Source: an uncultured Lachnospiraceae bacterium (lineage in GTDB: Bacteria; Bacillota; Clostridia; Lachnospirales; Lachnospiraceae). Taken from it: a DNA stretch of 64,000 nt. The translations under genes were made by a program, and so were the position numbers. Shown in pieces: positions 8,838 to 18,885 of the stretch; positions within the stretch are counted from its first letter, which is position 1; each line of letters starts with the position of its first letter. Below the pieces are notes generated by a model that was not told the origin of the DNA, ran no database searches, and saw only the letters and a list, made by a program, of their open reading frames with translations. The DNA lies in the NCBI GenBank assembly GCA_947586255.1, contig CANPXP010000004.1, positions 40,034 to 104,033 on the forward strand. Reading direction: 5' to 3'.

Positions 8838-10109
8838 TCAGTCCGCCTGGCGCAGCTGTGCCTTATCCCTGCAGTACTCCGCCGCGCAGGCCGCCGCGCC
8901 AAACGCTGCGGCATACAGACACAGTCCCGTCCCGCAGCCTTCCAGTCCGGCCCGAGCCCCCGCGAACAGGCCGCCGCACGCGCGGATCAGATACGCCGTC
9001 GGAAGCCATTCCCCCACCGCTCGCACCGCGTCGGGCAGAAGCGCGGACGGCACGAAGCCGCCGGACAGATATACCATAACCGCGGAGAGCAGAAAAACAA
9101 GCAGGATGCCACCCGTCCTGCTCCCCGACACGCTGTAAATCATACAGTGAAACGACGATACGGCCGCAAGCGCCAGCAAAAACAGTCCTGCTCGCAGTCC
9201 CATCGCAGTCCCGCCGCTGCCGCTCATCAGAAATTCCTGCAGCCGCGCGGCATTTTCCGGCGCGCACAGCGCAGCCGCCCGCAGGACAATCCACATCATT
9301 CCCGCCAGGCAGAGCAGATACAGAAACCCGCACAGCCACCTGCACAGATGCTGCCACAACCTGCCGACGCCCGCCCGCGCAAGCTGTCTCTGCAGCGCTG
9401 CCGGCTCCCGCTCCATCACTTGACAGGCTGCCATACCCGAGAGCAGGAAGAAAAGGGCAATCCCCGACGCCACATAGTACTGCGCCACACTCAGACGCCC
9501 TGTGACGGAAAGTTCCTCCTCGTCGTACACGGCCAACCTGTCCAGCGCAAAAGCCAGGTTAAAGCCGTCGATCTCCGCCTCCATGACAGACAATTCATCC
9601 TCCAGCCCGTACCGCGCAGCCGTATCGACCGCGCCATAGATCTGGGCCTGCGCCACGCGCAGAAGAGCCGCGCCGGACGCCGTCAGTTCCCGGAAGAGCA
9701 TCGCTTCCAGACGCGCATTCTTCGGAAACACGACGTCCACAGACGGATTGCGCCCGTCCATGATTCCCTCGACCAGCTCCTCCGGCAGCAGCACCAGCGC
9801 CGCCAGTTTCCCGTCCGCCAGCAGCCGCATTCCCTCGTCCTCTGATACCTTCACGAACCGGCAGAGTCCGGATACGCTCTCCATATTTTCTATATAGTCG
9901 AGCGCCATCTGCGTCATGCGGTTGTCCTCGCGCACCGCGACGCCGATGTCCGCCCTGACCGCCAGCGGCTCTCTCTCCATGCTTTTGGCCGCGCCAAAGG
10001 CAATCCCGCCTATGAGCAGCATAAGCGCGACCGCCGCAAGCAGCATACGCGGAAAGCTCCGCGCCGTCTTTTTGCATTCCGCATACAGATACCGTACCCT
10101 ATATCCCAT
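8838..10109 (-). CDS. ABC-2 type transporter permease
   Basis: MGYRVRYLYAECKKTARSFPRMLLAAVALMLLIGG start; ABC-2 topology. Confidence 0.7.
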   Translation of the reverse strand: MGYRVRYLYAECKKTARSFPRMLLAAVALMLLIGGIAFGAAKSMEREPLAVRADIGVAVREDNRMTQMALDYIENMESVSGLCRFVKVSEDEGMRLLADGKLAALVLLPEELVEGIMDGRNPSVDVVFPKNARLEAMLFRELTASGAALLRVAQAQIYGAVDTAARYGLEDELSVMEAEIDGFNLAFALDRLAVYDEEELSVTGRLSVAQYYVASGIALFFLLSGMAACQVMEREPAALQRQLARAGVGRLWQHLCRWLCGFLYLLCLAGMMWIVLRAAALCAPENAARLQEFLMSGSGGTAMGLRAGLFLLALAAVSSFHCMIYSVSGSRTGGILLVFLLSAVMVYLSGGFVPSALLPDAVRAVGEWLPTAYLIRACGGLFAGARAGLEGCGTGLCLYAAAFGAAACAAEYCRDKAQLRQAD

Positions 10110-10114
10110 GTGCG

Positions 10115-10345
10115 CTACGCCTTTCGATCCGGCTCGCCCGCGCTGATATCCGTATACATATCCAAAAGGCCCACTGTCTCCGAAGCCGGCCTGCCGTACA
10201 TATGACAGCACTTGTGCGACACCGTCTTGCCCGCCTCCTCCTTCTCATCAAAATTGACGCTCATGCGGTACACGCCCTGAGAAGACTCCGTATCCAGATG
10301 CCGCATGACCTCCTCGATCATGGCGTCCTGTTCTCCGTGTTCCAT
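10115..10345 (-). CDS. Small hypothetical protein
   Basis: 76-aa ORF MEHGEQDAMIEEVMRHLDTESSQGVYRMSVNFDE, fits between operon neighbours. Confidence 0.55.
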   Translation of the reverse strand: MEHGEQDAMIEEVMRHLDTESSQGVYRMSVNFDEKEEAGKTVSHKCCHMYGRPASETVGLLDMYTDISAGEPDRKA

Positions 10346-10361
10346 TCCGTTCCCTCTTTTC

Positions 10362-11885
10362 CTACCACAATAATGTATCCAGCAGACCGCTGTACTCGTC
10401 GCTGATCTGCTCTATGATGTCCATCCACTCCGCCTCGGACATCTCGAAAAATGCCGTCTCCGGCGTGACGGAAGGCTCGATCGCCCCGCGAAGCGGCTCG
10501 ATGCTGATATCCCCCGTCAGCCTGAACAGATCGTCCCCGTCCATGCTGAGCGCGGCCTTATCCAACGCCAGCTCCACGCTCTCTCCCTGCACATAGTCAT
10601 CGATGCTGCTCTCCATCACGAGTTTTATCTCCGACTGCCGGTCCTTCACGGCGCAGTCAAAAGAGACCTTATCCTGCACCGCATCGCTGTTCGTCGTGAT
10701 CTTCACCTTGTACATCGTCTCGCCGTCCTCGTTCAGCTTCAGATCCATAACGATCCGGCTTTCGTCATCATCCGCCGTCTCTTCGATCTGTCCGACCACT
10801 TCCCGCGTCACATCGTCCGCGCCGCCCGCCTTCAGCTTTCCCTGTATCCTGTCGACGCTTCTCTCCTCGCCCAGGAAAAAGATCTCCGCCTCCACTTCGC
10901 TTTCGCCGTCCAGCATGGATACCGGCTCCTCCAGCATGATGCTCTCGATCCGATTGCCCCTGCCGATCTCAATCAGAAAGCTCACATCGGAGAGAATGAG
11001 CGTCTTGTACTCTTTCCACACGTCCAACTCCGACTCCGTCAGTTCTCCGTAATGCTCGATCGCACCTTTGAGCAGCCGGTCGCTCTCCCTCTGCGGAAAA
11101 GTCACGCGGTACACGCCTTTCCCCGCCTTTTGCATCGTCATGGCCTCGCGGCACGCAGTCAGCTCCGCCTCGATCTCGCGGAACGCGGACGTCCAGTTTT
11201 TCTCATCTCTCAGAGAACCCCGGCTGCCCTTGCCCCCAAAAAGATCTATGGAAAAATCCTCCATATCGCTGGGCGAGTTCCCCGCCAGAACGGAGGCATT
11301 GTACTGGCTCACCACATTCTCATTCCTGATGTACATGTTCTCCAGAAAAAGCTCCGGCAAGGAGAAACAGAACACCTCGTCGTCGGCGTAGAGTTTCAGA
11401 TGCGCGAAGTCGTAATTCATCAAGCTCAGACTCGTCTCGGCGTTCATCTGTTTCTCATGCATATCCTTGCTGAAATCCGTATCCACGCCGAGCGTCGTCT
11501 CGCCGAGATACGGAACGTCCACGGTAAAGTCAAACTCCGTCTCCACGTGGCTGCCGTCCTCCCGCATCATCGCCGCGATCTCTTCCGCACCGATCTTCTC
11601 CGCCAGCGGGTTCCTGCTGTCCCCGATCTCCCGCGCAAGATTCCCGAATCCGGCGGCGATCTTATAAGCCGGCCTGCTCCGGTAATATGCCAGCGCGCCC
11701 ACGAAGATGAGAAGCAGCGCGCCCAGCCCGCACGCGAAGCCGATGGCGATTTTTACTCCGTGTCTCTGACCGCGGGGCACATAGGGCTGCACCGGCGGCA
11801 ATGCATAGCCGCCCTGCGGCTGATAACCCTGCTGCCCGTATGGATTGTCGTTCTGATTCATGCCGTCCATAGTTTTCTCCCTCAT
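10362..11885 (-). CDS. Single-TM protein with Gln/Pro/Gly-rich N-terminus and large extracytoplasmic domain, unknown function
   Basis: 507 aa; NDNPYGQQGYQPQGGYALPPVQPY then TM. Confidence 0.75.
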   Translation of the reverse strand: MREKTMDGMNQNDNPYGQQGYQPQGGYALPPVQPYVPRGQRHGVKIAIGFACGLGALLLIFVGALAYYRSRPAYKIAAGFGNLAREIGDSRNPLAEKIGAEEIAAMMREDGSHVETEFDFTVDVPYLGETTLGVDTDFSKDMHEKQMNAETSLSLMNYDFAHLKLYADDEVFCFSLPELFLENMYIRNENVVSQYNASVLAGNSPSDMEDFSIDLFGGKGSRGSLRDEKNWTSAFREIEAELTACREAMTMQKAGKGVYRVTFPQRESDRLLKGAIEHYGELTESELDVWKEYKTLILSDVSFLIEIGRGNRIESIMLEEPVSMLDGESEVEAEIFFLGEERSVDRIQGKLKAGGADDVTREVVGQIEETADDDESRIVMDLKLNEDGETMYKVKITTNSDAVQDKVSFDCAVKDRQSEIKLVMESSIDDYVQGESVELALDKAALSMDGDDLFRLTGDISIEPLRGAIEPSVTPETAFFEMSEAEWMDIIEQISDEYSGLLDTLLW

Positions 11886-11942
11886 TCTTTCCCTTGATCA
11901 TCCGATCAGTATGTGTAGATTAGTATGTGCACTTCCCACCCT

Positions 11943-12653
11943 CTAAAACAGTTTCACCAATTCCCCGCCGCGCAGTCCGCTGTCCACCTGCCGCAGGACG
12001 CCGTCCCTCATCACATAAATCCTGTCGCACAGCGCTAACTCGCTCTCCTCATGGGTCGTGATGACTACCGTTCCCCGCCGTTCCAGATAAGTCCGCAGAT
12101 AGGCGCGTATATCCGCCTTGCAGATCAGATCCAGCGCCGCGCTGGGTTCATCCAGCAGGAGAATCGGCGGATTGCCGGCCATGGCGATGCCGATGCTCAC
12201 GCGCTTCCGCATACCGCCCGACAGCTTATCCGCCCGCTTTTTGACAAACGCGCCGATACCCAGAAGGCTCAGAAAACCCTGTTCCAACTCCGCATCCAGC
12301 GCGCGTCTGTCGGGATACCACAGGCGCAGATTGTCGTACACGGTCAGCTCCGGCATCAGCGGATCCTCCTGCGGAACATAGCCCGTCATCCTGCGGATCA
12401 CCTCGCGGTCACAGCACAGTCTGCCCGGCTTTGATCCCCTATATCCCCACGCCGTCCGGCCGCCGTACACGACCGTGCCGCCTCCCGGTTTCAAGGTGCC
12501 GGCCAGAATGGACAACAGCGTGGATTTGCCGCAGCCGTTGGCGCCCACAATGGCGACGCACTCCCCGCGCGCCGCCGCAAAGGAAGCGCCCTTCAGAATC
12601 CGCCTTCTGCCGTATGAACTTACGATGTCCGTAGCCGCGATCATGTTTTCCAT
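11943..12653 (-). CDS. ABC transporter ATP-binding protein
   Basis: Walker A GANGCGKST, LSGGMRKR signature, LLLDEPSAALD. Confidence 0.9.
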   Translation of the reverse strand: MENMIAATDIVSSYGRRRILKGASFAAARGECVAIVGANGCGKSTLLSILAGTLKPGGGTVVYGGRTAWGYRGSKPGRLCCDREVIRRMTGYVPQEDPLMPELTVYDNLRLWYPDRRALDAELEQGFLSLLGIGAFVKKRADKLSGGMRKRVSIGIAMAGNPPILLLDEPSAALDLICKADIRAYLRTYLERRGTVVITTHEESELALCDRIYVMRDGVLRQVDSGLRGGELVKLF

Positions 12654-12770
12654 GTTCCTATCATATCATAAATAACAGCAAAAAGAAACGCCAAAGCATA
12701 ATCGCTTCAGCGTTTCCCTGATGATCTCTCTGCCGCGCATGCGACCGCGCGTTTTCCGTTCTCCGGAAAC

Positions 12771-13838
12771 TTACTTGGCCGCGGCGATCGCGGTCTTGAG
12801 CGCCTCCGTCAGCTTCGGCACGATCTTGTTCAGATCGCCAACCACACCGTAGTCGGCCACATCGAAGATCGGCGCGTCCGCATCCTTGTTGATCGCGATA
12901 ATGATATCGGACTCCTCCATACCTGCGACGTGCTGGATCGCGCCGGAGATACCGATCGCGAAATAGACGTTCGGTCTTACGGTCTTACCCGTCTGACCTA
13001 CCTGCAGATCCTTCGGCTTCCAGCCGGCGTCAACCACCGCACGGGAGCAGCTCACCGTACCACCGAGCACCTCCGCCAGATCCTCCAGAATCTTGAAATT
13101 CTCCGGGCTTCCGACGCCGCGGCCGCCGGATACCAGGATTTTCGCATCCATGATGTCCACCGTCTCCGTGACAGCCTTGACGATCTCCAGGATCTCCACA
13201 TATTTGTGATCCGGTGTAAAACCGGGATTGAACTCTTCCACAACCGCTTTCGCGCCCTTGATGGGTTCAATCTTCTGCATAACGCCCGCGCGGACGGTCG
13301 CCATCTGCGGACGGTTGTAAGGGCACGCGATAGTCGCGATCGTGTTGCCGCCGAAGGCGGGACGCGTCATCAGCAGCTGGTTATGCAGCTGTTCCTGTCC
13401 CGGAACAGGCTGCAGCGGGAAGTCGCCGATCTCCAGAACGGTACAGTCCGCCGTCAGACCTGTGGCAACTCTCGCGGAAACTCTGGGCCCCAGATCACGG
13501 CCGATCGCCGTAGCGCCCACCAGCATGATCTCGGGTTTGTACTTGTTGATGACGGACGCGAGCGCGTGCGCATAAGGCTCCGTTCTGTAATCCTTCAGCT
13601 CGGGGTCGTCCACCACGATCACCTTGTCAGCGCCGTACTCGGCAAGCTGATCCGCCAGCCCTTTGATGCCGCAGCCCACCAGAACCGCGGTCACCTCCGT
13701 ATTTAAGTCCTTCGCGAGGTCTTTGGCCTTGCCAAGCAGCTCGAACGCGATGCTGCTGATCTCATTGTCTACCTGCTGCGCAAAGACATATACTCCCTTG
13801 TATTCTTCTAAATTCATTTTATACCTCTTTCTGCGCAT
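12771..13838 (-). CDS. etfA: Electron transfer flavoprotein subunit alpha
   Basis: [25 protein letters not shown] and [13 protein letters not shown]; starts near [13 protein letters not shown]. Confidence 0.95.
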   Translation of the reverse strand: MRRKRYKMNLEEYKGVYVFAQQVDNEISSIAFELLGKAKDLAKDLNTEVTAVLVGCGIKGLADQLAEYGADKVIVVDDPELKDYRTEPYAHALASVINKYKPEIMLVGATAIGRDLGPRVSARVATGLTADCTVLEIGDFPLQPVPGQEQLHNQLLMTRPAFGGNTIATIACPYNRPQMATVRAGVMQKIEPIKGAKAVVEEFNPGFTPDHKYVEILEIVKAVTETVDIMDAKILVSGGRGVGSPENFKILEDLAEVLGGTVSCSRAVVDAGWKPKDLQVGQTGKTVRPNVYFAIGISGAIQHVAGMEESDIIIAINKDADAPIFDVADYGVVGDLNKIVPKLTEALKTAIAAAK

Positions 13839-13885
13839 TTGTTTTACGCGTATTCTTTCACATTAAAAGCCAACGGTTGCGATCG

Positions 13886-14668
13886 TCAGATGACATGCTT
13901 CTCCTTCAGCTTATCTACGATGTAGCTCACGGACTCGTCCGGATCGAGAGTGACCTTCTCGCCTGCGCCCTTCCTCACCTTGTCGGAAGCCTTGGCAATC
14001 TTCGTCGGAGAACCGTTCAGACCCAGATTGGAGTCGTCCACGTCCTTCAGATCCTTTCTGCCCCACACGGTGATCTCCTTCTTGTAAGCGTCGAAAATAC
14101 CGCCGGGCGTCATGTAACGGGGCTCGTTCAGCTCGGAAAGAGCCGTGATCAGGCAGGGCATCTTCGCCTTGAGCACATGGTATCTGTCCTCATACTGGCG
14201 CTCTACAATCACGCTGTCGCCCTCTACCTTGATGTTCTGCGCATAAGAGATGACCGGAATGTTCAGATGCTCGGAAATCTGCGGTCCCACCTGAGCCGTA
14301 TCGCCGTCGATTGCCTGACGGCCCGTGATGATCAGATCATACTCCAGATTTCTGAGCGCGCCCGCGATGGTCGTCGAGGTCGCCCAGGTGTCCGCGCCGC
14401 CGAGCACTCTGTCCGTCACGAGAATGCCGTTGTCCGCGCCCATTGCCATAGCCTCGCGCAGCACCTCCTCAGCCTTGGGAAGTCCCATCGTCACAACCGT
14501 AACCTCGGCGCCGTACTGGTCTTTTAATCTGAGCGCCGCTTCCAGACCGGCTTTATCGTCAGGGTTCATGATCGTGAGCATCGCGCCTCTGTCGAGGGTT
14601 CCGTCCGGATTAAACTTGACGCCGCCCTTTGTATCGGGAACCTGTTTGATACAAACAACAATTTTCAT
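13886..14668 (-). CDS. etfB: Electron transfer flavoprotein subunit beta
   Basis: MKIVVCIKQVPDT...NPDDKAGLEAALRLKDQYGAEVTVVTMG. Confidence 0.96.
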   Translation of the reverse strand: MKIVVCIKQVPDTKGGVKFNPDGTLDRGAMLTIMNPDDKAGLEAALRLKDQYGAEVTVVTMGLPKAEEVLREAMAMGADNGILVTDRVLGGADTWATSTTIAGALRNLEYDLIITGRQAIDGDTAQVGPQISEHLNIPVISYAQNIKVEGDSVIVERQYEDRYHVLKAKMPCLITALSELNEPRYMTPGGIFDAYKKEITVWGRKDLKDVDDSNLGLNGSPTKIAKASDKVRKGAGEKVTLDPDESVSYIVDKLKEKHVI

Positions 14669-14702
14669 TGTATTTCTCTCCTTATATGTTATATTTTATC
14701 TA

Positions 14703-15872
14703 CTATTTCAACAGTGCGCCTGAGATGACCATACGCTGAACCTCGCTGGTTCCCTCGTAGATCTCCGTGATCTTGGCGTCGCGCATCATGCGCTCTACGT
14801 CGTACTCTCTGATGTAGCCGTAACCGCCGTGGAGCTGAACCGCCTTGGTCGTCACTTCCATAGCGACCTCCGCCGCATACAGCTTCGCCATAGCCGCCTC
14901 TACGGAGTATACCTTCTGGGTAGCCTTCGCCATAGCCGCCTTGTACACAAGCATCTGTGCCGCCTGTACTTTGGTAGCCATATCCGCCAGCTGGAACTGG
15001 GTATTCTGGAAAGCGCCGATGGTTCTGCCGAACTGCTTTCTCTCCTTGACATACTGAATGGTGGTCTCCAGAGCGCCCTCGGCAAGTCCGAGCGCCTGGG
15101 ACGCGATACCGATACGTCCGCCGTCCAGCGTATGCATGGCAATGTTGAAGCCCTTGCCCTGCTGACCGAGCAGATTTTCCTTCGGGATACGGCAGTCCGT
15201 GAAGATCAGCTCATAGGTAGAGGACCCGCGGATACCCATCTTCTTCTCCTTCGTGCCGAAGGTAAAGCCGGGCGTTCCCTTCTCCACGATGAATGAGGAG
15301 ATCTCCTTCTGCATTCTGCCGCGCTTCTCCACCATGCCTGTGATCGCAAAAATGACATATACGTCAGCTTCCTTACCGTTGGTGATGAAGCACTTGGAGC
15401 CATTCAGCACCCACTCGTCTCCGTCCAGTACGGCCTTGGTCTGCTGTCCCTGTGCGTCCGTGCCTGCGCCGGGCTCGGTCAGGCCGAAAGCGCCCAGCTT
15501 CTCGCCCTTGGCAAGGGGAACCAGATATTTCTGCTTCTGCTCCTCTGTGCCGTAGGTCAGAATCGGATCGCAGCACAGAGAGGTGTGGGCGGACACGATA
15601 ACGCCGGTAGTGCCGCACACCTTGGAGAGCTCCTCCACACACATCACATAGGTGAGGGGATCACAGCCCTGCCCGCCGTACTCCTTCGGAACCGGAATGC
15701 CGAGGAAGCCCAGCTTCGCCATCTTCTCAACCGTCTCTCTGGGGAAAGTCTCTGTCTCGTCCACTTCCTGTGCGAGAGGCTTTACTTCTTTTTCAGCGAA
15801 CTCTTTGAAAAGAGCGCGCGCCATTTCATGTTCTTTGCTCAAGGTAAAATCCATGATTCTTTTTTCCTCCAT
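14703..15872 (-). CDS. bcd: Acyl-CoA (butyryl-CoA) dehydrogenase
   Basis: MDFTLSKEHEMARALFKEFAEKEVKPLAQ; ACAD signatures; operon context. Confidence 0.94.
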   Translation of the reverse strand: MEEKRIMDFTLSKEHEMARALFKEFAEKEVKPLAQEVDETETFPRETVEKMAKLGFLGIPVPKEYGGQGCDPLTYVMCVEELSKVCGTTGVIVSAHTSLCCDPILTYGTEEQKQKYLVPLAKGEKLGAFGLTEPGAGTDAQGQQTKAVLDGDEWVLNGSKCFITNGKEADVYVIFAITGMVEKRGRMQKEISSFIVEKGTPGFTFGTKEKKMGIRGSSTYELIFTDCRIPKENLLGQQGKGFNIAMHTLDGGRIGIASQALGLAEGALETTIQYVKERKQFGRTIGAFQNTQFQLADMATKVQAAQMLVYKAAMAKATQKVYSVEAAMAKLYAAEVAMEVTTKAVQLHGGYGYIREYDVERMMRDAKITEIYEGTSEVQRMVISGALLK

Positions 15873-15920
15873 ATATTTTTATATGCTGCGCATTTTCATG
15901 CGCAGCGCTATAAGATCCTG

Positions 15921-16760
15921 TTATTTCGCATAGCTGAAGAAGCCTTCGCCGGTCTTTCTGCCGAGCTTCTTCTCCTCTACCATCTTCTTGAGAAGCGGCT
16001 GCGGCGCGTACTTGGCGTCCTTCGTCTCGTTGTAGAGAACCTCCATGATCGCCAGGCAGATGTCCAGACCGATCAGATCGCCCAGGTGCAGCGGTCCCAT
16101 CGGATGAGAAGCGCCCAGCTGCATCGCGACGTCGATGTCCTCTGCGGAAGCCGTACCCGCATCCAGAACGCCGATCGCCTCGTTGATCATCGGGATCAGA
16201 ATTCTGTTGACCACGAAACCGGGAGCTTCCTTGACCTGAACGGGCGTCTTGCCGATCTCCGTGGCGATGGCCGTGATCTTGTCAACCATATCCTGCGGCG
16301 TGTTCTCGCCTCTGATTACCTCCACCAGCTTCATCCTGTCAGCCGGATTGAAGAAGTGCATACCGATCATCGGTCTGTCCAGACCCTCGCCGATCTTCGT
16401 GATGGAGAGAGAGGAGGTGTTGGACGCAAACATGCAGTCCTTCTTCACGATTCCCATCAACTCCTTGAAGATCTGCTGCTTGATCTCCATCTTCTCAAGG
16501 GCAACCTCGATGATCAGATCGCAGTCCGTGCAGATGCCGTTTAAGCCGGTGGTGATCTTGCCCATAACCTCGTCGGCCTTCTCCTTGGTGATCTTCTCTT
16601 TGCCTACCAGGAAATCCATATTCTTCTGAATCTTGGCCTTGCCGCCCTCAGCGTACTCCTCCTTGATATCGCAGAGGCAGACTTCATAGCCGTCCGTCAT
16701 GGCAAATGCCTGCGCAATACCGGAACCCATCGTTCCCGCACCGATAACTCCTACTTTCAT
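15921..16760 (-). CDS. hbd: 3-hydroxybutyryl-CoA dehydrogenase
   Basis: MKVGVIGAGTMGSGIAQAFA Rossmann; FFNPADRMKLVEVIRG. Confidence 0.96.
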   Translation of the reverse strand: MKVGVIGAGTMGSGIAQAFAMTDGYEVCLCDIKEEYAEGGKAKIQKNMDFLVGKEKITKEKADEVMGKITTGLNGICTDCDLIIEVALEKMEIKQQIFKELMGIVKKDCMFASNTSSLSITKIGEGLDRPMIGMHFFNPADRMKLVEVIRGENTPQDMVDKITAIATEIGKTPVQVKEAPGFVVNRILIPMINEAIGVLDAGTASAEDIDVAMQLGASHPMGPLHLGDLIGLDICLAIMEVLYNETKDAKYAPQPLLKKMVEEKKLGRKTGEGFFSYAK

Positions 16761-16806
16761 TGTGATTCCTCCTTTAAAAATGTCTTATGCTTGCTTTTTT
16801 TAACGG

Positions 16807-17592
16807 CTACGCGTTCTTGAAAGGCTCCTTGACCTTCTCCTTATTCTTATCCAGGAAGAACGCCATGCCGTACTTCTGATCCTCTGTCTCGAAGCAGTCG
16901 CCGAACAGTTTCTCCTCGATCACGATCGCGTCGTCCATGTCGGCTTCCAGCCCTTCGTTGATGGCCTTCTTGCAGTTGCGCACCGCAATCGGCGCATTCT
17001 TGGCAATGCCCGCCGCCATCTTCTCCGCCGCGGCCATCAGCTCCGCCTGCGGATATACCGCGTTGACAAGACCGATCCGCAAAGCCTCGTCCGCCTTGAT
17101 GTTTCTCGCCGTGTAGATCATCTGCTTCGCCATGCCGGGGCCTACGATTCTGGCAAGTCTCTGGGTGCCGCCGAAGCCGGGCGTGATGCCCAGACCCACC
17201 TCGGGCTGTCCGAACACCGCATTCTCCGAGCAGATTCTGATATCACAGCTCATGGAAATCTCGCAGCCGCCGCCCAACGCAAAGCCGTTGACCGCTGCGA
17301 TCACCGGGATCGGGAATGTCTCCAGCTTGCGGAACACGTCGTTGCCCTTCTTGCCGAAGGCCTCTCCCTCCGCCTTGGTGAGCGTGCTCATCTCGCCGAT
17401 ATCCGCGCCCGCCACGAAGGATTTCTCCCCCGCGCCGGTCAGAATCAGGCATCTGATCTCGTTCAGATCCACGCCGTCCAGAGTCTTGTCCAACTCTTCC
17501 AATACGGTAGAGTTTAATGCATTTAACGCCTTTTCACGGTTGATTGTGATGATACCAACCTGTCCTTTTACCTCATATAATACAAATTCCAT
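16807..17592 (-). CDS. crt: 3-hydroxybutyryl-CoA dehydratase (crotonase)
   Basis: ECH signature VNGFALGGGCEISMSCDIRICSENAVFGQPEVGLGITPGFGGTQRL. Confidence 0.95.
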   Translation of the reverse strand: MEFVLYEVKGQVGIITINREKALNALNSTVLEELDKTLDGVDLNEIRCLILTGAGEKSFVAGADIGEMSTLTKAEGEAFGKKGNDVFRKLETFPIPVIAAVNGFALGGGCEISMSCDIRICSENAVFGQPEVGLGITPGFGGTQRLARIVGPGMAKQMIYTARNIKADEALRIGLVNAVYPQAELMAAAEKMAAGIAKNAPIAVRNCKKAINEGLEADMDDAIVIEEKLFGDCFETEDQKYGMAFFLDKNKEKVKEPFKNA

Positions 17593-17607
17593 GCCCGTTC
17601 GTCCTCC

Positions 17608-18789
17608 TTAGTCTCTGGTCACGATCGTCGCACAGCCCATGCCGCCGCCGATGCACAGCGTCGCCAGACCCTTCTTCGCGTCGCGCTTCTCCATCTCGTG
17701 CAGCAGCGTTACCAGAATACGGCAGCCAGAAGCGCCTACCGGATGGCCGAGCGCAATCGCGCCGCCGTTCACGTTGAGCACGTCGTCCTTAAAGCCGAGA
17801 TCCTTCTGTACCGCCAGAGACTGCGCCGCGAAAGCCTCGTTCGCCTCGATCAGATCGAAGTCGTCGATCTTCATGCCGGCCTTGGCCATCGCCTTCTGCG
17901 TCGCGGGCACGGGACCCACGCCCATGATCGCGGGATCCACGCCGCCCAGAGCGCCCGCCACGAAGGTCGCCATAGGCTTTACGCCCAGCTCCTTCGCCTT
18001 CTCCTCACTCATCACCACGATCGCAGCCGCGCCGTCGTTGATACCGGAAGCGTTGGCCGCCGTGACGATGCCGTCGGGCTTGAACGCGGGGCGCAGCTTG
18101 GAGATGCTCTCCACGGTAACGCCTGCGCGGGGACCTTCATCCGTGTCGAATACGACCGTCTCTTTTTTCTTCTTGACCTCTACGGGAACGATCTCGTCCT
18201 TGAACTTGCCCTCAGCGCGTGCCTTCTCGCATTTCTGCTGAGACCATGCCGCGAACTTGTCCAGATCCTCTCTCGTGAAACCGTATTTCTCGGCCACGTT
18301 CTCCGCCGTGATACCCATGTGATAATTGTTGAAAGCATCCCACAGCGCGTCGTTCACCATGGTGTCCACCAGTGTCGCGTTGTTCATTCTGTATCCGTAA
18401 CGTCCCTGCATCGCCGCGTAAGGAGCCATGGACATATTCTCCATACCGCCGGCCACTACAACGTCCGCGTCGCCCGCCTGAATCATCTGCGCCGCCATAT
18501 TCACGCAGTTTAAACCGGAACCGCAGACCACATTCACCGTCACCGCGGGCGTCGTGACAGGCAGCCCCGCATTGATGGAGGCCTGACGCGCCACGTTCTG
18601 TCCCAGACCAGCCTGGATAACGCAGCCCATATATACATGATCGACAGCATCCGCGGGAACGCCCGCTCTCTTCAACGCCTCTTTGATTACGATAGAGCCG
18701 AGCACCGGCGCCGGCGTCGTGCTCAGTCCTCCGCCCATAGTACCGATTGCCGTACGGCAGGCTCCCGCCAAAACTACTTTTTTTGCCAT
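17608..18789 (-). CDS. thlA: Acetyl-CoA acetyltransferase (thiolase)
   Basis: [20 protein letters not shown]; catalytic VCGSGLNCV and [15 protein letters not shown]. Confidence 0.96.
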   Translation of the reverse strand: MAKKVVLAGACRTAIGTMGGGLSTTPAPVLGSIVIKEALKRAGVPADAVDHVYMGCVIQAGLGQNVARQASINAGLPVTTPAVTVNVVCGSGLNCVNMAAQMIQAGDADVVVAGGMENMSMAPYAAMQGRYGYRMNNATLVDTMVNDALWDAFNNYHMGITAENVAEKYGFTREDLDKFAAWSQQKCEKARAEGKFKDEIVPVEVKKKKETVVFDTDEGPRAGVTVESISKLRPAFKPDGIVTAANASGINDGAAAIVVMSEEKAKELGVKPMATFVAGALGGVDPAIMGVGPVPATQKAMAKAGMKIDDFDLIEANEAFAAQSLAVQKDLGFKDDVLNVNGGAIALGHPVGASGCRILVTLLHEMEKRDAKKGLATLCIGGGMGCATIVTRD

Positions 18790-18855
18790 CTTTTTTCCCT
18801 CCATTGTGGTGTTAATTTGTAACAAAATCCTTGATTTTTCCATAGCCGACAAAGA

Positions 18856-18873
18856 TTGTTATTTTTTTATCAT
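18856..18873. promoter_or_regulatory. Rex-like operator candidate
   Basis: TTGTTATTTTTTTATCAT versus recalled Rex consensus TTGTTAANNNNTTAACAA; just downstream of the thl promoter. Confidence 0.4.
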
Positions 18874-18885
18874 TGTCCGCATTTC

